Assembly: GCA_024709245.1 (NCBI GenBank)
Contig: JANJXB010000012.1
Coordinates: 1 to 42,714, forward strand
Length of the DNA stretch: 42,714 nt
Source: Acholeplasmataceae bacterium
GTDB lineage: Bacteria > Bacillota_I > Bacilli_A > Acholeplasmatales > Acholeplasmataceae
Reading direction: 5' to 3'
Under the pieces are notes generated by a model. The model ran no database searches and had not been told where the DNA came from. It saw only the letters and a list, made by a program, of their open reading frames with translations. Numbering within the stretch: position 1 is the first letter of the stretch; every line of letters begins with the position of its first letter. Both the position numbers and the translations under genes were made by a program. This document shows, piece after piece, positions 1-8,577 of the stretch.

Positions 1-660
1 ATCATCATCGATCACCATCAAAACGATACAGATATTCCAAATGTTTCTGTCTTCTATAAAGATCCTTCTTACGCCTCAGCATCCGAAATGATCATTGATT
101 TTGTGAAGACATTCAATTTCAAAATCAATCCAGATACTGCAACCTATCTTTATGGGGGTATGGTCACGGATACAGGCAGATTTCTTTACTTAAATAATGC
201 CAGCAAAACATTTGAACTTGCATCTTATATCACGAAGTTCAATCCTTCCTATCAAGATTTCTATGATTATATTTACACTGAACCACTTTCAAAAAGACAG
301 ACAAAAAATCTATTTGCCTCCTTTGAATTGACCGAAAACAATGTGGCTTATCGTAAAAATAATGCAGAATTGATTCAAAAATCAGGTCTTGAATTCCAAG
401 CCATTTCAAGAGGTATGGTTAACCAGATGGCAGGGATTAAAGAAGTTCCCATTTGGGCAAATTTCACTGAAGATGTTGAAAATAACTTGATTGTTGGTGA
501 ATTTAGAGCCAGAGGTATTACCATTGTTGATATCGCCAAGAAATATGGTGGTGGTGGACACAATCAAGCATGTGGAGCAAGTTTGAAAGATTGGAACGAG
601 GTCGAACTCGTGTTGAAGGATTTAGACGAAAGGGCAAAAAACAATGCAAAAAATTCTTGA
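1..660 (+). CDS. DHH-family phosphoesterase (NrnA-like), 5' end outside window
   Basis: The frame is open from base 1, so the gene enters from the left and the first internal ATG (88) is not the start. Codons at 10-18 read Asp-His-His within IIIDHHQND, the metal-binding motif that names the family. The DHHA1 substrate motif GGGGH is encoded at 547-561. Family members such as NrnA (oligoribonuclease / pAp phosphatase) hydrolyse short RNAs and 3'-phosphoadenosine 5'-phosphate in the cytoplasm. About 100 N-terminal residues are missing, judging from the intact paralogue that follows. It overlaps that paralogue by 17 bases, so the two are probably co-translated. The exact substrate is not decided by the sequence. 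Confidence 0.9.
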   Translation: MIIDHHQNDTDIPNVSVFYKDPSYASASEMIIDFVKTFNFKINPDTATYLYGGMVTDTGRFLYLNNASKTFELASYITKFNPSYQDFYDYIYTEPLSKRQTKNLFASFELTENNVAYRKNNAELIQKSGLEFQAISRGMVNQMAGIKEVPIWANFTEDVENNLIVGEFRARGITIVDIAKKYGGGGHNQACGASLKDWNEVELVLKDLDERAKNNAKNS

Positions 661-1582
661 GAAGATTAAACAATACGATACCATCATCATTCATGGACAC
701 AAAAGACCTGATGGTGATTGTTATGGTTCTCAGTTCGGATTGAAAGATGTGATTCAAACCTCATTTCCTAATAAGAAGGTCTATGTTGTTGGTGAACGAA
801 GCGCATTTGTTGATTTCATCGGACAAATGGATGTGATTGAAGATACAGTGTATCAAGGTGCGTTATCGATTGTTGTTGATACGGCGGTTCAAGATCGTAT
901 CAGTGATCCTAGGTATGTTTTAGGCAAAGAAGTCATTAAGATTGATCACCACATACCAGTTGATGATTATGGTGATTATAGATGGGTGGATACAAATTTC
1001 CCATCATGTGCACAAATGATTGCTTATTTCTATGAGTCATTTAAAAACGAACTTGAAATCTCACAAACGGGTGCGATTGCGATGTATACCGGCATTGTCA
1101 CAGATACCGGACGATTCAGATTTAGAGGTGTTTCAGAGTTAACCCATCAAATGGCAGGTATGCTCATCAGAAAAGGTGTTGATGTCGAATACATTGATAG
1201 CAAGCTTTCTATTGAAACACTTGAAATGATTGCTTTAAAAGGCTATGTCTATAGCAATTTTGTTACTGCAGATGGTTTTGTCTACTTAAAAATGACGAGA
1301 GATATCATCGAAAAATATAATGTCACTGATGAACAAGCAGCATCTGTTGTGGGTTTAATTGGAGGTATTGAAGGTTTCCCAGTGTGGGCACTTTTCATCG
1401 AATATCCAAATGAAATTAGAATTCGTTTGAGATCCAATGGTCCCACCATCGATAAACTCGCCAATCAATATGGTGGTGGTGGACATGCAAAAGCTGCGGG
1501 TGCAAGACTCGATTCCTGGGATGATTTAGGGAAGTTCATCACTGATGTTGAAGCTGTTGTCAAGGCGTATCGCGGAGTTTAA
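644..1582 (+). CDS. DHH-family phosphoesterase (NrnA-like), second tandem copy
   Basis: This 312-residue protein is full length for the NrnA family. Metal ligands are visible: H17, H19, D23 and D25 in the HGHKRPDGD segment, the DHH motif at 101-103, and the DHHA1 motif GGGGH at 277-281. The expected activity is Mn-dependent hydrolysis of nanoRNA 2-5 nt long and/or dephosphorylation of pAp (family knowledge). It is clearly related to the gene just before it but diverged. Its ATG lies inside the end of that gene (17-base overlap), with the purine-rich GAAAGGG upstream as a weak ribosome site. It heads into ttcA two bases after its stop. Confidence 0.92.
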   Translation: MQKILEKIKQYDTIIIHGHKRPDGDCYGSQFGLKDVIQTSFPNKKVYVVGERSAFVDFIGQMDVIEDTVYQGALSIVVDTAVQDRISDPRYVLGKEVIKIDHHIPVDDYGDYRWVDTNFPSCAQMIAYFYESFKNELEISQTGAIAMYTGIVTDTGRFRFRGVSELTHQMAGMLIRKGVDVEYIDSKLSIETLEMIALKGYVYSNFVTADGFVYLKMTRDIIEKYNVTDEQAASVVGLIGGIEGFPVWALFIEYPNEIRIRLRSNGPTIDKLANQYGGGGHAKAAGARLDSWDDLGKFITDVEAVVKAYRGV

Positions 1583-1583
1583 T

Positions 1584-2489
1584 ATGAATCAATGTGAAAC
1601 CATTTTGGTTGAAACACCAAAATTATCATTAGAAGCCATTGAACAAAGTTTGACCAAGACTTACCGAAGAGACATTTTCAAACCCTTTGTTCAAGCGATT
1701 AACCAATATAACCTCGTTGAAGAAGGCGATAAGATTGCTGTAGGTATTTCAGGGGGTAAGGATAGTTTATTACTTGCAAAACTATTCCAAGCTCTGAAAA
1801 GATACAACAAGTTTCCTTTTGAAGTCATTTTCCTATCGATGGACCCAGGTTTTCGTGATGTCAACCGGGAACTCCTCATCTCAAATTGCAATTATTTAAA
1901 CATCCCAGTCGTCATCAAAGATTCCAAAGTCTTTGAAACAGTGGGAAAGATTGCTAAGGAAAATCCTTGCTATATGTGTGCTCGGATGCGAAGAGGTTTT
2001 CTATATCATCAAGCGAAAGAACTTGGGTGTAATAAACTCGCTCTTGCCCATCATTTTGATGACTTCATTGAGACGACACTGCTCAACATGTTTTATAATG
2101 GGTCTTTCAAAACCATGGTTCCAAAGATTAAAGCGGAAAACTTTGATGACATCGAACTGATTCGTCCGCTCATGTTTGTTAAAGAAAAAGATATCATCCG
2201 TTTCACAAAACATAGTGGCATCCAAGCGATGAATTGTGGGTGCACAGTGGTTGCTGAAAAGACTTCATCGAAGCGTAGAGAAATCAAGCAATTAATCGAA
2301 CAGCTCAAAAAAATCAATCCAAGCATTGACAACAACATCTTTAATGCATCGATGAATGTCAATTTGGAGGCTATTTTAGGATATCAAAAAGGTGAGAAGA
2401 AAGTTGATTTCAATGGAATATTTCAAGAGATGCATCAACAATCACCTGTTGAAAAAAATAAAAATCTTGAATCAAGGGAGGAAAAATGA
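1584..2489 (+). CDS. ttcA: TtcA-like PP-loop tRNA thiolation enzyme
   Basis: 301 residues with ATG at 1584, chosen because CGGAGT lies about 7 bases upstream; a longer in-frame start at 1545 would overlap the previous gene. The PP-loop ATPase motif SGGKDS is at residues 56-61. A CxxC pair is at C129/C132 in CYMCARMRRG, and further cysteines are C218/C220. These match the TtcA subfamily, which uses an Fe-S cluster to make 2-thiocytidine at tRNA position 32. Firmicute homologues of this family are not all proven to do that reaction, so the substrate is inferred. Its TGA overlaps the ATG of the MgtC gene. Confidence 0.85.
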   Translation: MNQCETILVETPKLSLEAIEQSLTKTYRRDIFKPFVQAINQYNLVEEGDKIAVGISGGKDSLLLAKLFQALKRYNKFPFEVIFLSMDPGFRDVNRELLISNCNYLNIPVVIKDSKVFETVGKIAKENPCYMCARMRRGFLYHQAKELGCNKLALAHHFDDFIETTLLNMFYNGSFKTMVPKIKAENFDDIELIRPLMFVKEKDIIRFTKHSGIQAMNCGCTVVAEKTSSKRREIKQLIEQLKKINPSIDNNIFNASMNVNLEAILGYQKGEKKVDFNGIFQEMHQQSPVEKNKNLESREEK

Positions 2490-3004
2490 TGATTTTAGAT
2501 CTCAGTTTATCACTTGAAGCATTACTCGTCAAAGTATTGTTACCCCTAGTTATTACATTCTTTGTCGCACTCTTTGTTGGATTAGAACGTCAAAATGTTG
2601 GAAAAGCAGCAGGTATTTCATCGCACATTTTGGTTGCCATGGGGAGTGCAGGAATTGCCATCATGCAACGCTTGATGTTCGAACATCAGATTTTCTTGCA
2701 ATCGACTGGGATTGCGATTGACCCAGAAGGACAGCGTGTCATCGCACAAGTCATTACAGGCATTGGTTTCGTAGGTGCTGGGGTCATCATTAAAGATCAG
2801 TCTCACGTTGTTAAAGGCATCACCACAGCAGCAACCATCTGGTTTACTGCCATGATTGGACTCATTTTAGGCAGTGGATACATCATCGTAGGATCTATTT
2901 TAGGATTATTTGTTGTCGTATTCATTTTATCAAGAGATATTCATCGTGGATTCAATCCACTGAAACCTAAAGTCGATAAAAAGGCTACACCACACGAGGA
3001 GTAA
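2486..3004 (+). CDS. MgtC/SapB family inner-membrane protein
   Basis: 172 residues with four or five hydrophobic segments. The MgtC/SapB signature is seen: GLERQNVGKAAGISSHILVA near residues 32-51, then GIGFVGAGVI and KGITTAATIW around 92-115, followed by further membrane helices and a short basic tail. Family members are linked to survival in low magnesium and regulation of ATP synthase or phosphate uptake; the biochemical role varies, so only the family call is firm. A strong GGGAGG precedes the ATG. The start overlaps the ttcA stop by four bases, placing it in the same operon. It lacks the long cytosolic C-terminal domain of Salmonella MgtC. Confidence 0.9.
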   Translation: MMILDLSLSLEALLVKVLLPLVITFFVALFVGLERQNVGKAAGISSHILVAMGSAGIAIMQRLMFEHQIFLQSTGIAIDPEGQRVIAQVITGIGFVGAGVIIKDQSHVVKGITTAATIWFTAMIGLILGSGYIIVGSILGLFVVVFILSRDIHRGFNPLKPKVDKKATPHEE

Positions 3005-3005
3005 T

Positions 3006-4352
3006 ATGAACTTCGATACCATTGCTGCGATATCAACGCCGTTTGGTACAGCAGGAATATCAGTGATTAGGATTACTGGTGAACAGTCTATTTCCAAATT
3101 CAATACCATCTTCAAGGGGAAAAACTTGAATCAAGTGAAAAGTCATACCATTCACTATGGCCATGTTTTAAATCAGGATGGCTCCTATCTTGATGAGGTT
3201 ATGGTTGCTGTGATGAAAGCTCCCAAGACATTTACTGCAGAAGATACTGTGGAAGTATCAACACATGGGGGATTACTCATTACCCAAAAAGTTTTGGAAA
3301 GAATCTTACAGTTAGACATCAGACTCGCTGAGCCCGGTGAGTTTTCTAAGCGCGCCTATTTGAATGGTAGAATTGATTTGGTTGAAGCTGAATCCATCAT
3401 GGATCTGATTCACGCGAAAAGTGAAGCAGCTCTAAAGATTGCAAATCTAGGTGTTCAAAAAGAAACATCCAAATTGATCAGAAACTTAAGAAGCAAGTTA
3501 CTGACCATCATCGCTCAAATTGAAGTCAATATCGATTATCCAGAATATGATGATGCGATCGTCATGAGTAAGGAAATCATCTTACCTAGAACTCTTGATT
3601 TAATCAAAGATATCGATCAAATCTTGCAAGAGTCTCACAAAAATCAAATCATTCGAGATGGTGTGAAAACTGTCATTATCGGAAAACCCAATGTAGGTAA
3701 GAGTAGTTTGCTCAACGCACTTCTCAATGAAGAAAAAGCGATTGTCACTGATATTGCTGGAACCACGAGAGATACCATCGAAGCTTACATCAACATCAGC
3801 GGATTAACTTTGAAACTGATGGATACTGCAGGGATCAGAGAGACCGAAGACTTCGTTGAAAAAATAGGTGTTGATCGCTCCATGAAGGCACTCTCAGAAG
3901 CCGAACTTGTTTTACTGGTCTTAGACCAAAGCGCTCACTTGTCTAAAGAAGACAAACTTCTCTTAGAAGCTACAAAAGATAAAAAACGAATCATCATTCT
4001 GAATAAATCTGATCTACCTAAAGCACTTAAGATGGAGGAAGTTATTGAGATTTCAACCCTCACGAAACACGGGTTAAAGGATCTTGAATCGGCCATTTTA
4101 AAACTGCTATCCTTAGAAGATATCAGCCATAGAGATTTCAATTATCTATCCAATGCGAGACAAATTCAAAAAGTTCATGAAGCCAAAGCATCTTTAGAAA
4201 ACGTATTAAGATCGATTGATCTGGATATGCCTGTGGATGTGTATGCGATTGATCTCACACAGGCATGGGAATCCTTAGGCGAAATATTGGGTGAGAATAA
4301 TCCTGGGGATCTTCTAACTGAATTATTTTCTAAATTCTGTCTGGGTAAATAA
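3006..4352 (+). CDS. mnmE: tRNA uridine-5-carboxymethylaminomethyl modification GTPase MnmE
   Basis: 448 residues, normal length. The N-terminal folate-binding domain begins DTIAAISTPFGTAGISVIRI. The G domain has G1 GKPNVGKSS at 226-234, G3 DTAG from 273 and G4 NKSD near 335. The C-terminal CLGK (445-448) supplies the conserved cysteine of the C(I/L/V)GK tail. With MnmG it installs cmnm5U34 at the wobble base of several tRNAs. GAGGAGT precedes the start. It is the last gene of the operon that includes two RNA-related phosphoesterases and a tRNA thiolase, which makes an RNA-metabolism theme. Confidence 0.97.
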   Translation: MNFDTIAAISTPFGTAGISVIRITGEQSISKFNTIFKGKNLNQVKSHTIHYGHVLNQDGSYLDEVMVAVMKAPKTFTAEDTVEVSTHGGLLITQKVLERILQLDIRLAEPGEFSKRAYLNGRIDLVEAESIMDLIHAKSEAALKIANLGVQKETSKLIRNLRSKLLTIIAQIEVNIDYPEYDDAIVMSKEIILPRTLDLIKDIDQILQESHKNQIIRDGVKTVIIGKPNVGKSSLLNALLNEEKAIVTDIAGTTRDTIEAYINISGLTLKLMDTAGIRETEDFVEKIGVDRSMKALSEAELVLLVLDQSAHLSKEDKLLLEATKDKKRIIILNKSDLPKALKMEEVIEISTLTKHGLKDLESAILKLLSLEDISHRDFNYLSNARQIQKVHEAKASLENVLRSIDLDMPVDVYAIDLTQAWESLGEILGENNPGDLLTELFSKFCLGK

Positions 4353-4361
4353 CACGGAAAA

Positions 4362-4381
4362 ATGCATGCGTTATCATGCAT
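4362..4381. repeat. Inverted repeat upstream of dnaX promoter
   Basis: ATGCATG at 4362-4368 and CATGCAT at 4375-4381 form a perfect 7-bp inverted repeat with a six-base centre. It lies just upstream of the dnaX extended -10, across the usual -35 position. There is no T-run after it on the + strand, so it does not look like an intrinsic mnmE terminator. It could be an operator or simply an AT-rich palindrome. Confidence 0.5.
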
Positions 4382-4384
4382 CTA

Positions 4385-4393
4385 TGCTATAAT
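4385..4393 (+). promoter_or_regulatory. dnaX promoter (extended -10)
   Basis: TGC at 4385-4387 directly precedes TATAAT at 4388-4393, an extended -10. No good -35 is seen at the right distance; an inverted repeat occupies that space. The dnaX ATG follows 30 bases later, after an AAAGGAGGG ribosome site. Confidence 0.7.
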
Positions 4394-4422
4394 AAATAAA
4401 GAAAGAAAAGGAGGGCAATCCC

Positions 4423-6072
4423 ATGGCTTATGTAGCACTTTACCGCGCATATCGACCCAAATCATTTGAAGAAGTTTCTGGCCAAAAAGTCATCATCAAA
4501 ACGCTTCAAAATGCGCTTCTTCATGATAAGATCGCCCATGCCTATCTTTTCTCAGGTCCAAGAGGAACTGGTAAAACTTCGATTGCAAAAATATTCGCAA
4601 AAGCCGTCAACTGTGAACATCAACCCAATAGTGATCCTTGTAATGAATGTGCCATCTGTAAAGGCATCGATAAAGGTGATATCCCAGATGTGATTGAAAT
4701 TGATGCCGCATCCAACAATGGTGTTGATGAAATCAGAGACCTTCGTGATAAAGTCAAGTACATGCCATCCGTTGGTAAATTCAAAGTCTATATCATCGAT
4801 GAAGTGCACATGCTCACACCAGGTGCATTCAACGCACTCTTAAAAACACTTGAAGAACCACCGAAACATGTCATCTTCATTTTAGCAACCACCGAAGTTC
4901 AAAAAATTCCAGCAACGATTTTATCCCGTTGCCAACGGTTTGATTTTAAGAACATTGAAACGCACGACATTGTTGAACGTTTAAACATCATTGCTGAAAA
5001 AGAAAACATCAACATCACCAAAGAAGCCATTTATGCAGTTGCAGAAAATGCAGAAGGTGGATTAAGAGATGCGATTAGCTTACTCGATCAGGCGATTTCT
5101 TATGCGAGTGATGCCATCACAGAAGATGATGTGCATCAAGTCTCAGGATCTGTTTCTAAAAAAGCACTCACAAAACTCTTGATGGCAATTTCGAATAAAG
5201 AAATCAGTACAGCCATGGTGACACTGAGAGACTTACTTGCTGAAGGCAAGGAAATCTCAAGAATCGTCAATGATTTGATTTTAGCATTAAGAGACATTTT
5301 ACTTGAGAAATCAACAAAAGTCGAACATCCAAAATATAGCGACTTACTCAGTGTCTTCTCATTTGATCGTATTTATTTCTATCTTGAAGTGCTCAATCAA
5401 CTTCAACAAGACATGAAGTGGACACATCAAAAACGAGCATATGTTGAACTCGCTCTCATCAAGATGATGGAACACCCGACCTTGAAATCCATTGATTATG
5501 ATGCACTCCTCATGGATTTAAAAAATCAAGTTCAAGAACTCAAAGAGAACATCAAATCAGCTCCAAGAACCATCAAAGAGGAAAAGTCTTTGAAACCTTT
5601 GGTGACTGTAAAAGATATTGAACACATTCTTAATCATTCAGATAAAGATAAGAAAGCGAAGATGCTTGCAGGTTGGGAGCACTTGAAGAATTATCCCAAA
5701 GCACATTTAAAGATGGTTGCTTACCTGTTATCTCAAGGCGAGTTAGAAGCAGTATCCGATAAAATGTTACTCGTCTACGATGATTTATCCTTATGCAGAC
5801 AAATCATGGACCCCGAAGCTAAAAAATTAGTCTTAGAAATTTTCAATAACAAAACACAACTCATTGAAGATTATGTCGCAATCCAGAAATCTGATTGGCT
5901 GATCTTAAAAGAAGTTTATGTTGATCAGTGGAAAAAAGGAACAAAGAAACCCAAATTACCTTCAATCGATCTCAAATTATACCAAGACGATCGCATTGAA
6001 GATTCAAAAGAACCCGAACTCATATCGCTTGCGAAAGAGTATTTCGGAGATAAAGTAACGGTAAAGGAGTAA
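4423..6072 (+). CDS. dnaX: DNA polymerase III subunit gamma/tau
   Basis: 549-residue clamp-loader subunit. It opens with the family sequence YRAYRPKSFEEVSGQ. Walker A GPRGTGKT is at 45-52, the zinc site has C64, C73, C76 and C79, then comes the DEVHM Walker B region and the SRC arginine-finger sensor. Domains I-III are followed by a tau-like C-terminal region with low similarity expectation. It loads the sliding clamp in the replisome together with HolA/HolB homologues. It leads the conserved dnaX-ybaB-recR cluster and has its own extended -10 promoter and a very strong AAGGAGGG ribosome site. Confidence 0.97.
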   Translation: MAYVALYRAYRPKSFEEVSGQKVIIKTLQNALLHDKIAHAYLFSGPRGTGKTSIAKIFAKAVNCEHQPNSDPCNECAICKGIDKGDIPDVIEIDAASNNGVDEIRDLRDKVKYMPSVGKFKVYIIDEVHMLTPGAFNALLKTLEEPPKHVIFILATTEVQKIPATILSRCQRFDFKNIETHDIVERLNIIAEKENINITKEAIYAVAENAEGGLRDAISLLDQAISYASDAITEDDVHQVSGSVSKKALTKLLMAISNKEISTAMVTLRDLLAEGKEISRIVNDLILALRDILLEKSTKVEHPKYSDLLSVFSFDRIYFYLEVLNQLQQDMKWTHQKRAYVELALIKMMEHPTLKSIDYDALLMDLKNQVQELKENIKSAPRTIKEEKSLKPLVTVKDIEHILNHSDKDKKAKMLAGWEHLKNYPKAHLKMVAYLLSQGELEAVSDKMLLVYDDLSLCRQIMDPEAKKLVLEIFNNKTQLIEDYVAIQKSDWLILKEVYVDQWKKGTKKPKLPSIDLKLYQDDRIEDSKEPELISLAKEYFGDKVTVKE

Positions 6073-6076
6073 TCAT

Positions 6077-6367
6077 ATGAATCCAAACATGTTAAACAAA
6101 CTCAAAAAAATTCAGAAACAAATGATGGAAGCCCAAGAAACACTTGAACGTAAAGAATTTTTTGGTAAATCCTCAGGTGTAACCGTCGTGATGCAAGGCA
6201 CCAGACAAGTCATCGATGTACAAATCAATCCTGAACTTTTAGAAGAAGTTGAAATGCTTCAAGACTCGATTTTACTCGCAGTCAATGATGCACTGAAACA
6301 AATCGATAAAGAGCAGGAAGCAACCATGGGACAATTCTCAGGTGGCATGGGCGGGTTCGGATTCTAA
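6077..6367 (+). CDS. YbaB/EbfC nucleoid-associated protein
   Basis: 96 residues starting MNPNMLNKLKKIQKQMMEAQ, the typical coiled N-terminal helix of the family, followed by the GVTVVMQGTRQVIDVQINPELL sheet region and a Gly/Met-rich tail. The family binds DNA as a dimer and is almost always encoded between dnaX and recR, as here. AAAGGAG precedes the ATG by 7 bases. Its TAA shares one base with the recR ATG, so translation of the two is coupled. Confidence 0.95.
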   Translation: MNPNMLNKLKKIQKQMMEAQETLERKEFFGKSSGVTVVMQGTRQVIDVQINPELLEEVEMLQDSILLAVNDALKQIDKEQEATMGQFSGGMGGFGF

Positions 6368-6957
6368 TGTACCCCTCGATTTTGAAGAAAATCATCGAGG
6401 ACTTCCAAAAACTGCCAGGCATTGGTGAGAAAACAGCTGAAAGGCTTGCACTTCATCTGATTTCCCACATGGAATCCGATGATATCCTCTCCTTTTCAGA
6501 TCATTTAAGACGCGTTAAAGACGAAATTAAAACATGTCCTATCTGTCATATGATTACAGATCAAGACCTATGCGACATTTGCCAAGATAAAGATCGTGAT
6601 CGTGACACACTGATGGTAGTTGCAGATCCGAAAGATGTCTTTGTGATGGAACGCATGAAAACCTATCACGGGTTATATCATGTCTTAGGGGGTCTCATCG
6701 ATTTCTCTAGAGGAAAGACAGATAAGGATTTATCCATTGACGCACTTTCAATCAGATTGAAGAACGTTAAGGAAATGATTATAGCAACCAGTGGCACGGT
6801 TGAAGGTGAAATGACAGCAAAGTACTTGAAACAACTCTTCGATCAAAGCGAACTGAAAGTGACGAGACTGGCATACGGTCTTCCAGTCGGAGCAGATTTG
6901 AAGTATGCAGATGAATTGACGTTAAGCAAAGCCGTCGAAAATCGGCAAAAGTATTAG
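6367..6957 (+). CDS. recR: Recombination mediator RecR
   Basis: 196 residues, normal length. The helix-hairpin-helix LPGIGEKTAERLALHL is at about 16-31. The zinc finger uses C57, C60, C69 and C72. The Toprim fold starts at TLMVVADPKDVFVMER and continues to the YHVLGGLIDFSRG segment. RecR acts with RecO to load RecA on SSB-coated gaps. It is translationally coupled to ybaB through the overlapping TAATG. Confidence 0.97.
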   Translation: MYPSILKKIIEDFQKLPGIGEKTAERLALHLISHMESDDILSFSDHLRRVKDEIKTCPICHMITDQDLCDICQDKDRDRDTLMVVADPKDVFVMERMKTYHGLYHVLGGLIDFSRGKTDKDLSIDALSIRLKNVKEMIIATSGTVEGEMTAKYLKQLFDQSELKVTRLAYGLPVGADLKYADELTLSKAVENRQKY

Positions 6958-6969
6958 GAGGACACAATC

Positions 6970-7254
6970 ATGTGGAACTTTATTCAAGGATTGTTTGATA
7001 ACTTGCTTGGGAACCTATTTGACAGGTTCAATCAGTTTTTGATTGACACATTAAAGATTGACGAGACACTCCTCGGACTGTATGACCAGTTCGTCGTTCC
7101 ACTCCCTGAGTGGATTAAGATTCTCGGAATCATCTTCACTGGCATTGTATTGGTGCTTGGCACCATCAGTTTTGTCAAGAAGATGCTCAAACTCTTCATT
7201 GTGATTGCTGTCATCCTTGCAATCGTCGTTCTTGCCACCCAAATGAATGGTTAA
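6970..7254 (+). CDS. Small two-helix membrane protein, function unknown
   Basis: 94 residues. The N-terminal third is amphipathic (WNFIQGLFDNLLGNLFDRF), then two adjoining hydrophobic stretches at about 47-66 and 72-89 with a KK turn between them suggest a hairpin in the membrane. TAGGAGG precedes the ATG, so translation is well supported, and it sits 12 bases after recR in the same transcript. In Bacillus the recR cluster also ends in a small membrane protein (BofA), but I see no sequence likeness, so the similarity is positional only. Confidence 0.75.
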   Translation: MWNFIQGLFDNLLGNLFDRFNQFLIDTLKIDETLLGLYDQFVVPLPEWIKILGIIFTGIVLVLGTISFVKKMLKLFIVIAVILAIVVLATQMNG

Positions 7255-7257
7255 CCC

Positions 7258-7286
7258 TTGCAAAAACAAAATGATTAGTATACAAT
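7258..7286 (+). promoter_or_regulatory. rpoE promoter
   Basis: TTGCAA at 7258-7263 and TACAAT at 7281-7286 are separated by 17 bases, a near-consensus vegetative promoter. It starts four bases after the stop of the small membrane protein and is followed by AAGGAGG and the rpoE ATG. Confidence 0.8.
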
Positions 7287-7310
7287 ATATACGGTTTTAA
7301 GGAGGCAGAA

Positions 7311-7850
7311 ATGAGCGATAAATTGAAATCATTGGCAATGCTGGAAGTGGCGGAAGTTCTTTTAAAAGAAAGTCCAAAACCGATGACGATTCAACAGATC
7401 ATCCAGAGCGTTGCTGAAATCAAGACTATTTCACTTGATGACATTGACAAACTCACACAACTCTATATGGATATTACAACAAGCGCGAAGTTTGTTTATT
7501 GTGGTGATGATCAATGGGATTTGAAGGAAAGAAATCTTGAACTGTGGGACAAAGATGGTTTTGCATTTGTTCATGCAGATGAAGTTGAAGAAGACGTCGA
7601 AGAAGATTTAGATTTCACTGAATTTGTTCTTGAGGACGAAGAAGAAGTTGAAGTCGAAGTTGATGACGAAGAAGTCGAAGAAGTCGACGAAGAAATCAAA
7701 GAAGAAAAGGCCTATATCGACATTGATCTGCCGATCAAGTCCACGGATGAAGAAGATGTTGATGATCCAGAAATCGAATTCGATGATGAATACGATGAAG
7801 ATGATTACAACGAAATCATGGACGATTACGAGGACATGTACGACGAATAA
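7311..7850 (+). CDS. rpoE: DNA-directed RNA polymerase delta subunit
   Basis: 179 residues. The N-terminal HARE-HTH type fold (about 1-75, with KPMTIQQIIQ and QWDLKERNLELWDKDGF) is followed by about 95 residues that are almost entirely Asp/Glu with a few hydrophobics, the disordered acidic tail of the delta subunit. Delta binds core RNA polymerase and speeds recycling and promoter discrimination in Firmicutes. Placement just before pyrG and fba matches Bacillus. Own promoter upstream and an intrinsic terminator downstream. This is the Gram-positive rpoE, not a sigma factor. Confidence 0.95.
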   Translation: MSDKLKSLAMLEVAEVLLKESPKPMTIQQIIQSVAEIKTISLDDIDKLTQLYMDITTSAKFVYCGDDQWDLKERNLELWDKDGFAFVHADEVEEDVEEDLDFTEFVLEDEEEVEVEVDDEEVEEVDEEIKEEKAYIDIDLPIKSTDEEDVDDPEIEFDDEYDEDDYNEIMDDYEDMYDE

Positions 7851-7871
7851 GTCAAAGGATACGGAGCTTAG

Positions 7872-7901
7872 AGGGTGTATCTCAACCATATACCCTTTTT
7901 T
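7872..7901 (+). terminator. Intrinsic terminator after rpoE
   Basis: GGGTGTAT (7873-7880) pairs with ATATACCC (7888-7895) with one G-U pair and a seven-base loop. The outer A-T pair and six Ts at 7896-7901 complete a standard hairpin-plus-U-tract. Confidence 0.8.
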
Positions 7902-7926
7902 CATCCATGAGAAAGGAATCTAGACA

Positions 7927-8550
7927 ATGGTTAATTTTGTTGAATGGTTAGGGTATGCAGCATCACTGATCGTGCTCGTTTCACTCTTGATGAGTTCCGT
8001 GAAAAGACTCAGATGGATCAATTTGGCGGGTTCTTTAGCATTTGCAGTGTACGGCTTTTTAGTTGGAGCTTTACCGGTAGGTTTCATGAATACAGGTATT
8101 GTTTTGATCAACGTATACTTTTTATTTCAGATGTATACCAAAAAAGACTATTTCACGTTACTGCCAACCAGTGATGTCACCTATTTCAATCATTTCATTG
8201 AAAGTTTTAAAAATGATATCAAGCAATTCATGTGGCTGGACGAAAATGTCAGTGATCAATCCTACATGAAATTATTCATCTTAAGAAACACAGTACCCGC
8301 AGGTGTTGTTGTCTGTAAAACGAAAGATCAAGGAACACTTGAGATCTTAATCGATTATGTAACCCCCACCTATCGTGATTTCAAGATGGGTCAATTTCTC
8401 TATCGTGATCAAAAATCCTATTTCACGAATTTAGGGTATGAAAGACTCATCTCTAAACCCGGAACAGAAAAACATGAAGCCTATTTGAAACGGATGGGGT
8501 TTGTCTTAGAACAATTAAAACAAGAATCTTATTACGTGAAGACACTTTAA
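7927..8550 (+). CDS. YgjV-type membrane protein with C-terminal GNAT-like domain
   Basis: 207 residues. The first about 75 residues hold three hydrophobic helices (GYAASLIVLVSLL, INLAGSLAFAVYGFLVG, MNTGIVLINVYFLF) as in YgjV-family inner-membrane proteins. The rest has the layout of an N-acetyltransferase fold: a strand LEILIDYVTPTYRD, then FKMGQFLY where the acetyl-CoA loop would be, then a terminal YLKRMGF. The acetyl-CoA loop is poorly conserved, so activity is uncertain. It begins after the rpoE terminator with a GAAAGG ribosome site, but no promoter of its own is clear. Confidence 0.65.
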   Translation: MVNFVEWLGYAASLIVLVSLLMSSVKRLRWINLAGSLAFAVYGFLVGALPVGFMNTGIVLINVYFLFQMYTKKDYFTLLPTSDVTYFNHFIESFKNDIKQFMWLDENVSDQSYMKLFILRNTVPAGVVVCKTKDQGTLEILIDYVTPTYRDFKMGQFLYRDQKSYFTNLGYERLISKPGTEKHEAYLKRMGFVLEQLKQESYYVKTL

Positions 8551-8577
8551 GGAATCATTAAAATCACAAATTGATGG

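Noticed and set aside
7608-7923. Open frames on both strands over the acidic tail of rpoE
   Set aside because: Repeated GAA/GAT codons keep other frames open by chance; the delta-subunit frame is the real one.
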